Of a stretch of 64,000 nucleotides of DNA, positions 35,214 to 43,766 are shown piece after piece. The position numbers and the translations under genes were made by a program. The first letter of the stretch is position 1, and each line of letters opens with the position of its first letter. The notes under the pieces were generated by a model. The model ran no database searches and was not told the DNA's origin. It was given only the letters and a program-made list of their open reading frames with translations. This DNA comes from Geothrix sp. SG200 (GTDB lineage Bacteria > Acidobacteriota > Holophagae > Holophagales > Holophagaceae): NCBI RefSeq assembly GCF_022808935.1, contig NZ_JAKZFR010000001.1, positions 1,054,001 through 1,118,000 of the forward strand. Direction: 5' to 3'.

Positions 35214-35249
35214 CGGAACGGGCACCGAGGCTATGAAGGGGTGACGACT

Positions 35250-36518
35250 TCAGTCCCATTCACGGGCCACCAGGAAGGCCACGGCGGTGGCCACGAGGGC
35301 AGGCACCACCAGGGCGGCCTGGGCCGTGGTCTCCGCCAGGAACACGACTGGGACCAGCATCGTCTCGTTGAAGGCCCCTGCGAAGGCCGTGGCTCCGAGC
35401 ATCGTGAGCAGCCCGGGATAGCCCGGCAGGAACCAGGCGTCGAAGGCAGAGCCGAGACAGGCACCCATGGCCACGGCCGGCAGCCAGGTGCCCCCGATGC
35501 CGCCTGACCCGAGGGTCAGGGCGGTGGCCAGGATCTTCACGCCCAGGAAGATGAGGGCCATGCGCAGGTCGGGCGGAGTCGCCAGGAGGTGGTTCACAAG
35601 TTCCACGCCCCCGCCCCGCGCCACGGGAATGCCGGGCAGCAGGAGGTGCCCCGGCAGCATGAGCACCACCAGTCCCACCCCACCCGCCAGTCCCCGCAGG
35701 GGAAGGGGGATCCAGGCGAGCCGCCTGCGGAAGGTGGCCTGGGCGGCGCTGAAGAAACTGGAGCCCAGGCCGCAGGCCAATCCAAGCGGAAGGGCCATCC
35801 AGATCTCGTGCCAGGCCAGGGTGTAGGGCCGGGTGAGGGTGAGCAGGGGCTGGTGCCCCATCATCGCGGCGAAGACCAGGTAGCCGGCGGCGGAGGCCAC
35901 CAGGGTGGGCACCAGGTTGAGCGAACGGAGGGTGCCATCATGCTCGGCCGCGAACAGGGCCGCGCTCAGCGGCGCCCGGAAGACTGAGGCCAGGGCTCCC
36001 GCCGCGCCACAGGCCACCATGGTGTGCGCGTCCATCAGGAGCCTGCGGAAGAACTGGAGCCGGCGGGACAGGGATCGGACCAGCCGGTGGCACTGGAGCC
36101 CGATGGCGGCGCCGAACCACTTTCCCGGCCCTTCCAGGCCCGCGCTTCCCCCGAGGAAGATGGTGGCGAAGCAGGCCAGCACCTTGATGAACGAGGTCCG
36201 GAAAGGGAAGGCCCGGTAGGGGTCCTTGTGGGAGATCTCGATGTCTTCGGCCAAGGTCACCTCGCCGACCCCGCCCAGGGCCAGGATCGTGGTGGCGAGG
36301 GGCAGGCCGATCAAGGGAAGCAGGAGAACGAGATGGTTCCGGGTCAGGCTCTCCCTGAACCAATCGAAGAGGGCGAGGTAGGCGGCCGCGGCCAGGCCCA
36401 TCACCCACCCGGTGAAGGCGCCCAGGGGGAGCATGAGGAAGACGATCCGGCGCCCGTGCGCCAGGACCCTGAGGTTCCTGCGCTTGGCCCGCGACTGGAG
36501 GAGGTGGCTTAGTTGCAT
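35250..36518 (-). CDS. ClC-family chloride channel/antiporter
   Basis: A 422-aa protein with about ten hydrophobic segments. The gating-glutamate motif is GLEGPGKWFGA (usually GxEGPxxxxG) and the C-terminal filter region reads GSGGIGGTWLPAVAMGACLG in place of GGxFxPSL. The usual GSGIP and pore tyrosine motifs are not recognised, so ion selectivity is uncertain. There are no CBS domains. ATG at 36518 is chosen; an in-frame TTG at 36530 has GAGGG upstream and is possible. It converges on the SDR gene. Confidence 0.83.
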   Translation of the reverse strand: MQLSHLLQSRAKRRNLRVLAHGRRIVFLMLPLGAFTGWVMGLAAAAYLALFDWFRESLTRNHLVLLLPLIGLPLATTILALGGVGEVTLAEDIEISHKDPYRAFPFRTSFIKVLACFATIFLGGSAGLEGPGKWFGAAIGLQCHRLVRSLSRRLQFFRRLLMDAHTMVACGAAGALASVFRAPLSAALFAAEHDGTLRSLNLVPTLVASAAGYLVFAAMMGHQPLLTLTRPYTLAWHEIWMALPLGLACGLGSSFFSAAQATFRRRLAWIPLPLRGLAGGVGLVVLMLPGHLLLPGIPVARGGGVELVNHLLATPPDLRMALIFLGVKILATALTLGSGGIGGTWLPAVAMGACLGSAFDAWFLPGYPGLLTMLGATAFAGAFNETMLVPVVFLAETTAQAALVVPALVATAVAFLVAREWD

Positions 36519-36530
36519 GAAACGTCTCAA

Positions 36531-36548
36531 GAGGCCCTCGAGGGCCTC
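36531..36548. other. 18-bp perfect palindrome between ALDH and ClC genes
   Basis: GAGGCCCTCGAGGGCCTC is identical to its reverse complement. It sits in the 56-bp gap between the two minus-strand genes, just before the ClC start. It could be a regulator site or a hairpin without a loop; nothing decides between them. Confidence 0.5.
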
Positions 36549-36574
36549 GCGGAAAGAATGGCGCCCGAGTCAGG

Positions 36575-37975
36575 TCAGAAGTGCTTCAGCGTCAAGTCGA
36601 TCATACGCCGTACGAAACCGGTGTAGGGCGGGTACATGAGCTGGATGGCCGAGAGGCGGGTGGGCTGGCGCAGGATGCCCCGGGCGTTGGAGAAGGCCTC
36701 GAAGCCGTGGCGGCCGTGGGCCTTGCCGGAGCCCGAGGTGTTCACGCCGCCCGTGGGGAGGCCCGTGTGGACGAAGTGCAGCACCGCGTCGTTGATGCAA
36801 CCGCCCCCGGCCGTGGTGCGGGCCACGAGGGCCCTGGCTGTCCGGCCACTGCCGCTGAACACATAGAGGGCCAGGGGCTTGGGCCGGGCGTTCACGAAGG
36901 CCACGGCCTCATCCATGTCCTCCACCTTCAGCACGGGCAGCAGGGGCCCGAAGATCTCCTCGTGCATGACGGGCGCGGTGGGGGGAACGTCCGTGAGCAC
37001 CGTCGGGCCGATGTAGCGCGTGGCGGCGTCCGTCTCCCCGCCGAAGGCGACCTGGGCCTCGGACCCGCTCAGAAGGGCATGAATCCTCATGAAATGCCGG
37101 TCGTTGATGATCCGGGCCAGATCCGGGCTGGCCCTGCGGGCTTCGGGGGTGGCGCCGTAGAAGGCCTCGAAGGCGCCCTTCAGCTCGTTCACGAAGGCGT
37201 CATGCACCCGTGCGTGGACCAGCACGTAGTCCGGCGCCACGCAGGTCTGGCCCGCATTGAGTCCCTTGCCCCAGGCGACCTTGCGGGCGGCTTCGCGCAG
37301 GTTGGCGTCCGCGTCCACCAGCACGGGGGACTTGCCGCCCAGTTCCAGGGTCACGGAGGCCAGGTGCTCGGCAGCCGCCTTCATGACCGATTTCCCAACG
37401 GCCGGGCTGCCTGTGAAGAAGATGTGGTCGAAGGGCAGGGCCAGCAGGGCCTGGGCCGCCTCGGCCTCGCCCTCCACCAGGGCCACTTCCTCCTCCGGGA
37501 AGAGACCAGCCAGCAGCTTCCGGAGGAAGGCATTGGTGTGAGGGGTGAATTCCGAAGGCTTGAGCACGGCGCAGTTGCCCGCCGCGAGGGCGGATACCAG
37601 GGGACCGAGCGTCAGGTAGATGGGGTAGTTCCAGGGGCTGATGATGAGGACCACGCCCCGTGGCTCGTGGACGATGGTGCCCACACTGCCGAGGAGGCCG
37701 ATGGGGGTGGGCACCCGGTGGGGCTTCATCCAGCGCGGCAGATGGCGCAGAGCATCCCGAATCTCGGAGATGACGGGGTAGAGCTCCGTGAGGTCCACCT
37801 CCTCCGGCGCTTTTCGGAAGTCCGCCGCCAGGGCCGCCTGGGCCTCGGCCCGGTGGGCCATGAGGGCATCCAGCAAGGCCTTGAGCTTCCCCTTCCGCTG
37901 GTCGGCGGACGTGGCCGCCACCCGCCAGCGGGCGGCTCGCTGACGGGTGAAGAGGGCTTCCACCTCAGAGGTCAC
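36575..37975 (-). CDS. Aldehyde dehydrogenase (class 3-like)
   Basis: A 466-aa NAD(P)-dependent enzyme with ISPWNYP, the FTGSPAVGK cofactor loop, the general-base glutamate in TLELGGKSP and the catalytic cysteine in GQTCVAPDY. Shortness and EEIFGPLLPV, with a hydrophobic C-terminal tail, point to the class 3/fatty-aldehyde branch. It oxidises aldehydes to acids, probably medium- or long-chain. Start is GTG at 37975 with GGAG 5 bp upstream. Confidence 0.9.
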   Translation of the reverse strand: MTSEVEALFTRQRAARWRVAATSADQRKGKLKALLDALMAHRAEAQAALAADFRKAPEEVDLTELYPVISEIRDALRHLPRWMKPHRVPTPIGLLGSVGTIVHEPRGVVLIISPWNYPIYLTLGPLVSALAAGNCAVLKPSEFTPHTNAFLRKLLAGLFPEEEVALVEGEAEAAQALLALPFDHIFFTGSPAVGKSVMKAAAEHLASVTLELGGKSPVLVDADANLREAARKVAWGKGLNAGQTCVAPDYVLVHARVHDAFVNELKGAFEAFYGATPEARRASPDLARIINDRHFMRIHALLSGSEAQVAFGGETDAATRYIGPTVLTDVPPTAPVMHEEIFGPLLPVLKVEDMDEAVAFVNARPKPLALYVFSGSGRTARALVARTTAGGGCINDAVLHFVHTGLPTGGVNTSGSGKAHGRHGFEAFSNARGILRQPTRLSAIQLMYPPYTGFVRRMIDLTLKHF

Positions 37976-38050
37976 GGGCGCTCCAGAATGGGTGAGTTCC
38001 GCCCATGCTAGCGAAGAATCCCCGCGACTGCGCGGAAGACTCCTGGAATC

Positions 38051-39421
38051 CTAGGCCCAGGCCATCTCCGCCGTGAAGTGCCGCAGGTACTTGCTCTGCT
38101 TGACGATCTTCACGCCCCGGATCTCCTTGGCCTTGGCCTTGACCTCGGCGATGACCTCCGCGGCGAAGTCGAAGTGGCTCTGGGTGTACATGCGGCGCGG
38201 GAAGGCCAGGCGCACCAGCTCCATGCTGTGGTAGGTCTCGGTGCCGTCGTCGAGGTGCTTGCCGAACATGACCGAGCCGATCTCCACGCCGCGGATGCCG
38301 CCTTCCAGGTAGAGGGCATTGCAGAGGGCCCAGGCCGGGTAGTGCTGCACGGGCATGTCCGGCAGCACGGTCTTCGCGTCGATGTAGACGGCATGGCCGC
38401 CCGTGGGCTTCACGAAGCCCACGCCGGCCGCCTCCAGCTTCTCGCCCAGGTATTCCGCCGTGCGCAGGCGGTAGCGCAGGTAGGACTCCTCCATGCCTTC
38501 CTCCAGGCCCACGGCCAGGGCCTCCAGGTCGCGGCCGGCCAGGCCGCCGTAGGTGGGGAAGCCCTCCGTGAGGATGAGCATGTTCCGCACGGGATCCAGC
38601 CACTCGTCGCTGCGCAGCATGATGAAGCCGCCGATGTTCACCATGCCGTCCTTCTTGGCGCTCATGGTGCAGCCGTCGGCGTAGCTGAACATCTCCTGGC
38701 AGATGGCCTTGATGGGGGTGTCCTGGTAGCCGTCCTCGCGGAGCTTGATGAACATGGCGTTCTCGGCGAACCGGCAGACGTCCATGATGAGGGGCTTGCC
38801 GTACTTCTTCAGGAGGGCGGCGTAGGCCCGCAGGTTCGCCATGGACACCGGCTGGCCGCCGCCGGTGTTGTTGGTGACGGTGATCATGCCGAAGGGGATG
38901 CGGTGGCCGTCCTTCTTCAGCGCCTCCTCCACGCGCTCCAGGTCGATGTTGCCCTTGAAGGGGTGGATGCGGCTCGGCTGGAGGCCCTCGGGGATCACCA
39001 GATCCACCGCCTCGACGCCGTTGTACTCGAGGTTGGCCCGGGTGGTGTCGAAGTGGCAGTTGTTGGGCACCAGGTCGCCCTTCTTGCACACGGCCGTGAA
39101 GAGCACCTTCTCGGCGGCACGTCCCTGATGGGTGGGGACGAAGTGGGTCATGCCCGTGATGTCCTGGAGGACGGCCTCGAGCCGGAAGAAGCTGCGGGCC
39201 CCGGCGTAGCTCTCATCGCCCACCATGATGGCCCCCCACTGGGCGGAACTCATGGCGCCGGTCCCGGAATCCGTCAGCCAATCCAGCAGCACGTCCTCGG
39301 CCCGCAGCTTGAACACGTTCAGCTTGGCGGCCTCCAGGAGCTCCAGCCGTTCCCGGGGGGTCGTCATGCGGATGGGCTCCACGGACTTGATGCGGAAGGG
39401 TTCGATCAGGGTGCGGGGCAT
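38051..39421 (-). CDS. tnaA: Tryptophanase (tryptophan indole-lyase)
   Basis: A 456-aa fold-type I PLP enzyme of the beta-eliminating lyase family. Motifs are EPFRIKSVEP, LLTDSGTGAM, PTHQGRAAE, the PLP lysine in SAKKDGMVNIGG (Lys256/257) and LRHFTAEM. Tyrosine phenol-lyase differs in the RxxERG segment; here it reads RGVEIGS as in tryptophanase, so indole, pyruvate and ammonia are the likely products. ATG at 39421 gives the family N-terminus and has TGGAG 6 bp upstream. No tnaC-like leader or TnaB permease is seen. Confidence 0.87.
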   Translation of the reverse strand: MPRTLIEPFRIKSVEPIRMTTPRERLELLEAAKLNVFKLRAEDVLLDWLTDSGTGAMSSAQWGAIMVGDESYAGARSFFRLEAVLQDITGMTHFVPTHQGRAAEKVLFTAVCKKGDLVPNNCHFDTTRANLEYNGVEAVDLVIPEGLQPSRIHPFKGNIDLERVEEALKKDGHRIPFGMITVTNNTGGGQPVSMANLRAYAALLKKYGKPLIMDVCRFAENAMFIKLREDGYQDTPIKAICQEMFSYADGCTMSAKKDGMVNIGGFIMLRSDEWLDPVRNMLILTEGFPTYGGLAGRDLEALAVGLEEGMEESYLRYRLRTAEYLGEKLEAAGVGFVKPTGGHAVYIDAKTVLPDMPVQHYPAWALCNALYLEGGIRGVEIGSVMFGKHLDDGTETYHSMELVRLAFPRRMYTQSHFDFAAEVIAEVKAKAKEIRGVKIVKQSKYLRHFTAEMAWA

Positions 39422-39529
39422 GGCGGCTCCAGGCGGAACCACCAGGGTAATGGAGGGGCCGGGAATCGGCATCACAAGGGGGTGGCGGGCGCGCCCTCGT
39501 CAGGCGATCCTAAATGGCTCGGAGCGCGC

Positions 39530-40324
39530 ATGAGTCTTCTGTTGGCCGTTGATGTGGGCAACACCAACGTGGTGTTGGGGATCTACGATCTGTCAAAGGG
39601 ACCTGACTCTCCGCTGGTCTGCTCCTGGCGTTTGGCCACCAGCCGCGAGCGCACCGTGGACGAGTACGGCGTCTCAGCCCTGGCCCTCATGCGCCACCAG
39701 GGCATCGAGGCCCGCCAGATCAAGCATGTGGCCATCTCCTGCGTGGTGCCGCCCCTGCACCCCATCCTCATGAGCCTGTCCTCGGTCTACTTCGGGGTGG
39801 ACGCCTTCTACGTGGAGCCGGGGGTGAAGACCGGCGTGAAGGTCCTCATCGACAACCCCGCGGAGCTGGGCGCCGACCGGCTGGTGAACGCGGTGGCGGC
39901 CATCGAGGCCTATGGGGCGCCGGTCATCGTCGTGGACTTCGGCACGGCCACCACCTTCGATGTGGTGAACGCCAAGCGGGAGTATCTGGGCGGCCTCATC
40001 TGCCCGGGCCTGAAGATCAGCGCTGACGCGCTCTTCCAGCGGGCCAGCCGCCTGCCCCGGGTGGAGGTGGCCGAGCCCGATCGGCTGGTGGGCCGCAACA
40101 CCGTCCAGGCCATGCAGGCTGGCATCTTCTACGGCTACGTGGGCATGGTGGATGGCATCCTGGACCGCCTGCTGGCCGAGTGCCCGGAGGCCAAGGTGGT
40201 ATCCACGGGCGGGCTGGCGAAGGTGATCGGGCCCCATACCCAGCACATCCGCCTGGAGGCGCCGGACCTCACCCTGGATGGCCTGCGCATCCTCTGGCTC
40301 CGCAACCAGGGCAGCCGGAAGTAG
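39530..40324 (+). CDS. coaX: Type III pantothenate kinase
   Basis: A 264-aa ASKHA kinase with the phosphate loop AVDVGNTNVVLGI, the pantothenate site GADRLVNAVAA, and VVDFGTATTFDVV with a further GGLICPG motif. It makes 4'-phosphopantothenate, the first step to CoA, and needs a monovalent cation. GGAG lies 5 bp before the ATG. It is followed directly by birA, a common pairing. Confidence 0.95.
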   Translation: MSLLLAVDVGNTNVVLGIYDLSKGPDSPLVCSWRLATSRERTVDEYGVSALALMRHQGIEARQIKHVAISCVVPPLHPILMSLSSVYFGVDAFYVEPGVKTGVKVLIDNPAELGADRLVNAVAAIEAYGAPVIVVDFGTATTFDVVNAKREYLGGLICPGLKISADALFQRASRLPRVEVAEPDRLVGRNTVQAMQAGIFYGYVGMVDGILDRLLAECPEAKVVSTGGLAKVIGPHTQHIRLEAPDLTLDGLRILWLRNQGSRK

Positions 40325-40325
40325 C

Positions 40326-40997
40326 GTGGACCTGCCCCTGATCCGCCTGGCCTCGGTGGATTCCACCCAGGCCTTTTTGCGGCGGCACCCGCAGCTGAGA
40401 TTTTGCGCGGTGCTGGCGGACCTTCAGACCGAAGGCCGGGGTCGCCAGGGCAACCGCTGGGAAAGCCCCGCGGGAGCCGGGCTCTGGCTGTCGGTCGCAC
40501 TGCCCGCCTCCGCGGGGGTGGCGCCGGGCCTGGTGCTCCAGCGTGCGATGGCCGCTGCTGCGCAGGTGCTGGATCCCGAGGGCAGTCTCCTGGGCCTGAA
40601 GTGGCCCAACGATCTCGTGGCCTGGAAAGCGGGTCGTCTGGTGAAGGTGGGTGGCATCCTTGGCGAGCAGATCGGCGGCCGGCTGATCCTGGGCCTGGGC
40701 GTGAATCTGACCGCTGCTCCCGAGATCCCCGGTCGGGCCTTCCCCCCCGCCTGCCTGCGCGACCTGGGCCTGGAGCTTCCGCCCATCCATGAATTGGCAG
40801 TTAATATCGCCAAATCATGGACGGATTTAGCGCAGGACTCTCAACCACCTTTCCGCTGGCCCGAAGCCGGCCTCCCCATCCGTTGGGAGGACGGGCAGGG
40901 CACGTGCCTGGGCTGGGAGTCGGACGGCCGTCTGAAGGTGGCTACGGCCGAGGGCATCCGGCGCCTCAGCGCGGGTGAGGTCACGGGGCTGGGGTAG
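40326..40997 (+). CDS. birA: Biotin-[acetyl-CoA-carboxylase] ligase (group I, no DNA-binding domain)
   Basis: A 223-aa ligase with the biotinyl-5'-AMP loop GRGRQGNRW (usual GRGRxGRxW), KWPNDL and the lysine motif KVGGILGE. The N-terminal helix-turn-helix of the E. coli repressor is missing, so it only attaches biotin. GTG at 40326 comes right after the coaX stop. The coding region has an AT-richer patch near 40795-40830. Confidence 0.92.
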   Translation: MDLPLIRLASVDSTQAFLRRHPQLRFCAVLADLQTEGRGRQGNRWESPAGAGLWLSVALPASAGVAPGLVLQRAMAAAAQVLDPEGSLLGLKWPNDLVAWKAGRLVKVGGILGEQIGGRLILGLGVNLTAAPEIPGRAFPPACLRDLGLELPPIHELAVNIAKSWTDLAQDSQPPFRWPEAGLPIRWEDGQGTCLGWESDGRLKVATAEGIRRLSAGEVTGLG

Positions 40998-41138
40998 GGC
41001 GGTCCATCGGGTGAAAAAGCCTGGAACGAAGGCAGGCGCCTGGTTTCAAACCCACGTATCCGAATTCCTCTTGAGCATTGTGTCGTTCAAGCGCACTGTT
41101 TGATGGGTTTTTCCGAATCCACCAAGGAGATGCGCGCC
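40998..41138. other. Leader region of the nitric-oxide reductase gene
   Basis: 141 bp without a gene. CTTGA (41070-41074) and TCAAG (41087-41091) form an inverted repeat with 12 nt between, and a half-site TTGAT lies near 41099. Neither matches the 14-bp Fnr/Dnr dyad, so regulation by oxygen or NO cannot be read from this sequence. Confidence 0.35.
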
Positions 41139-43427
41139 ATGAGCGGTTCCCATCAGGATTCCACACCCCTCTCCCCCCGCTGGCGCCAGGCCGTCATCCT
41201 CGTGATGATCTTCGGCTTCAGCCTGCTGATCTGGGTCACGGCCAAGACCTACGCCGGCGCGCCCCCGATTCCAGCGCGCGTCGTGGACGGAGCGGGCCAT
41301 GTCCTCTTCACGGGCGAGGACATCAAGGACGGTCAGGAGGTCTTCCTGAAATACGGTCTCATGGAGCACGGCACCCTCTGGGGCCATGGCGCCTACCTGG
41401 GCCCCGACTACACCGCCGAATACCTGCACCGCCAGGCCGAGATCGGTCGGGACGTCCTGGCCCAGGCCCGGTATGGCAAGGCCTTCAAGGACCTCGATGC
41501 GGCCCAGGCCCTGGAGGTCGGAGGCCTGCTGGCCTCCCAGACCAAGCAGAACCGCTACGACCCGGGCAGCGACACCCTCCGGTTCACCGAGGCCGAGACC
41601 ACGGCATATCGGACCCAGACGGCCGAATGGAAGGCCTACTTCTCCGGTGACAAGCCTGCGGTGGGCCTGCCCGCGAAGTTCATCGAGGACGAGGGGGAGC
41701 TGCGGAACCTGACGGCCTACTTCGCCTGGGCCACCTGGGCCACGGTAGCGCCGCGTCCCGGCAAGGACTACTCCTACACCAACAACTGGCCCTACGAGCC
41801 GCTGGTGGGCAACACGCCCACGGCCTCGACCTACCTGTGGAGCGCCATGAGCCTTATCGCGCTGCTGGGCGGCCTGGGCCTCATTCTCTTCATCTTCGGG
41901 AAGTTCGACTACCTGGGCTGGGGCGGCGAGGCGGGCTGGAAGCACGCGGAGGAGGGCCGGCTCCATGCCTGGACCCTCACCCCCAGCCAGAAGGCTGTGG
42001 GCCTCTTCTTCGCCGTGGTGGCCCTGCTGTTCCTCGGCCAGGCGGCCCTGGGCGGAGCTCTGGCGCACTACCGCGTCGAGCCGGGGGGCTTCTATGGCTT
42101 CGACCTGGCCCGCGTCCTGCCCTACAACCTGGCGCGGACCTGGCACCTGCAGCTGGCCATCTTCTGGATCGCCACGGCCTGGGTGGGCGGCGGCCTCTTC
42201 CTGGCGCCGCTCGTGGGAGGGGGCGAGCCCAAAGGCCAGAAGGCCGGTGCCCTCCTGCTCCTCGGGGCCCTCGCCATCGTGGTCTTTGGCAGCCTGTTCG
42301 GCGAGTTCGCGGGGATCAACGGCTACCTGGGCAGCCTGTGGTTCTGGCTCGGCCATCAGGGAAGCGAATACCTCGACCTGGGCCGCTTCTGGCAGCTGCT
42401 GCTGGCTGTGGGGCTCATCTTCTGGCTCTTCCTCATGTTCCGGGCGCTGCGCCCGGCCATGAAGGGCGGCGAGCAGGGGGAACTGCCCACCCTCTTCCTC
42501 TACGCGGCCATCGCCATCCCGCTCTTCTACGTGCCGGCTCTGTTTTACGGGCCCCGCACCAACTTCGCTGTCATCGACAACTGGCGCTTCTGGATCATCC
42601 ACCTGTGGGTGGAGGGCTTCTTCGAGCTCTTCGCCACGGTGCTGGTGGCGGTGATGTTCTACCAGCTGGGCCTCGTCACGGCGAAGTCCGCCACGCGGCT
42701 GGTGTACCTCGACGCCATCCTCTACCTGGCCGGCGGCATCATGGGCATCGGCCATCACTGGTACTTCACGGGGCAGGGGACCCTGAACATGGGCCTGGCC
42801 GCCAGCTTCTCCGCCCTGGAAGTGGTGCCACTCACGCTGCTGACGCTGGACGCCTGGGACTTCATCCGCCTGCAGGACAAGAACTGCGAGGACTGCGGCA
42901 AGCCCCTGGCGGCGCGGCAGCGCTGGGCGATCAAGTTCCTCATCGCCGTGGGCGTGTGGAACTTCGTGGGGGCGGGCGTCTTCGGCTTCCTCATCAACCT
43001 GCCCATCGTGTCCTACTTCGAGATCGGCACCACCCTCACGGCCAACCACGGACACGCGGCCATGTTCGGGGTCTTCGGGACGCTGGCCCTGGCCGTGCTG
43101 GCCTTCTGCCTGCGGGAACTCAAAGGCGACCGGGCCTGGGAGCGAGTAGAGCCGGCCATCCGCTTCGGCTTCTGGGGCCTCAACGTCGGGCTGGGCCTGA
43201 TGCTGCTCCTGGACCTGTTCCCCGGCGGCGTCATCCAGCTCTGGGACGTGCTGTCCCATGGCTACTGGCACGCCCGCCGCGTGGAGTACCTCATGGGCGG
43301 CGCTTTCCACACCCTGGAGTGGATCCGCATCTTGGCCGATACGATCTTCCTGCTCGCGGGCGCGTTGCCCATCGCCTACGCCACCCTGCGGCTGGTGTTC
43401 TCTCCCGAACCGAAAGATGCGGCCTGA
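41139..43427 (+). CDS. norZ: Quinol-dependent nitric oxide reductase (qNor)
   Basis: A 762-aa fusion of NorC-like and NorB-like parts: one N-terminal TM, a periplasmic domain of about 190 residues without a CxxCH haem site, then twelve or more TMs. Haem and FeB ligands lie in TWHLQLAIFW, HLWVEGFFELF (NOR-specific Glu), GIGHHWYFTG and ANHGHAAMFG. It reduces 2 NO to N2O with electrons from quinol, detoxifying NO or completing denitrification. The ATG at 41139 is chosen with AAGGAG upstream. The downstream NDH-2 could supply quinol. Confidence 0.93.
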   Translation: MSGSHQDSTPLSPRWRQAVILVMIFGFSLLIWVTAKTYAGAPPIPARVVDGAGHVLFTGEDIKDGQEVFLKYGLMEHGTLWGHGAYLGPDYTAEYLHRQAEIGRDVLAQARYGKAFKDLDAAQALEVGGLLASQTKQNRYDPGSDTLRFTEAETTAYRTQTAEWKAYFSGDKPAVGLPAKFIEDEGELRNLTAYFAWATWATVAPRPGKDYSYTNNWPYEPLVGNTPTASTYLWSAMSLIALLGGLGLILFIFGKFDYLGWGGEAGWKHAEEGRLHAWTLTPSQKAVGLFFAVVALLFLGQAALGGALAHYRVEPGGFYGFDLARVLPYNLARTWHLQLAIFWIATAWVGGGLFLAPLVGGGEPKGQKAGALLLLGALAIVVFGSLFGEFAGINGYLGSLWFWLGHQGSEYLDLGRFWQLLLAVGLIFWLFLMFRALRPAMKGGEQGELPTLFLYAAIAIPLFYVPALFYGPRTNFAVIDNWRFWIIHLWVEGFFELFATVLVAVMFYQLGLVTAKSATRLVYLDAILYLAGGIMGIGHHWYFTGQGTLNMGLAASFSALEVVPLTLLTLDAWDFIRLQDKNCEDCGKPLAARQRWAIKFLIAVGVWNFVGAGVFGFLINLPIVSYFEIGTTLTANHGHAAMFGVFGTLALAVLAFCLRELKGDRAWERVEPAIRFGFWGLNVGLGLMLLLDLFPGGVIQLWDVLSHGYWHARRVEYLMGGAFHTLEWIRILADTIFLLAGALPIAYATLRLVFSPEPKDAA

Positions 43428-43451
43428 ATCGGCCGCGGCGAAAGGATCTCC

Positions 43452-43760
43452 ATGCCCATCACGAACCTCCAGGAAGCGCTGCCCATGCCCGAATCGCAGC
43501 GGGCCACCCTTCCGCTCATCGACGTGGAGCACGGCGTCAAAGTGGTGCTCGTGGCCCTGCCCGGAGGGGTGAAGATCGCCCCGCACAAGGCCCCCTACGT
43601 CGCCACCGCCCAGCTCCTGACCGGGCGGATCGAGGTGCTCAAGGGCGAGACCTGGATTCCCATGGCGCCTGGCGACCGGGTGGTCTTCGACAAGGACCAG
43701 CCCCACGCCCTCACGGGGATCGAGTCCTCCTACGTCCTCGTGACGCACATGCGGGACTGA
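43452..43760 (+). CDS. Small cupin-domain protein
   Basis: A 102-aa single cupin barrel. The first cupin motif region has APHKAPYVATAQLLTG and the second GDRVVFDKDQPHAL, giving a few His residues that could bind a metal, though the canonical HxH pair is absent. It lies 24 bp after norZ and 6 bp before the NDH-2 gene, so it is probably co-transcribed with them. Its role in NO metabolism, if any, is unknown. Confidence 0.75.
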   Translation: MPITNLQEALPMPESQRATLPLIDVEHGVKVVLVALPGGVKIAPHKAPYVATAQLLTGRIEVLKGETWIPMAPGDRVVFDKDQPHALTGIESSYVLVTHMRD

Positions 43761-43766
43761 AGGCCG

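Noticed and set aside
41070-41103. Fnr/Dnr-type site before norZ
   Set aside because: TTGA and TCAA arms are 12 nt apart, where the Fnr dyad needs 6; only a TTGAT half-site remains.
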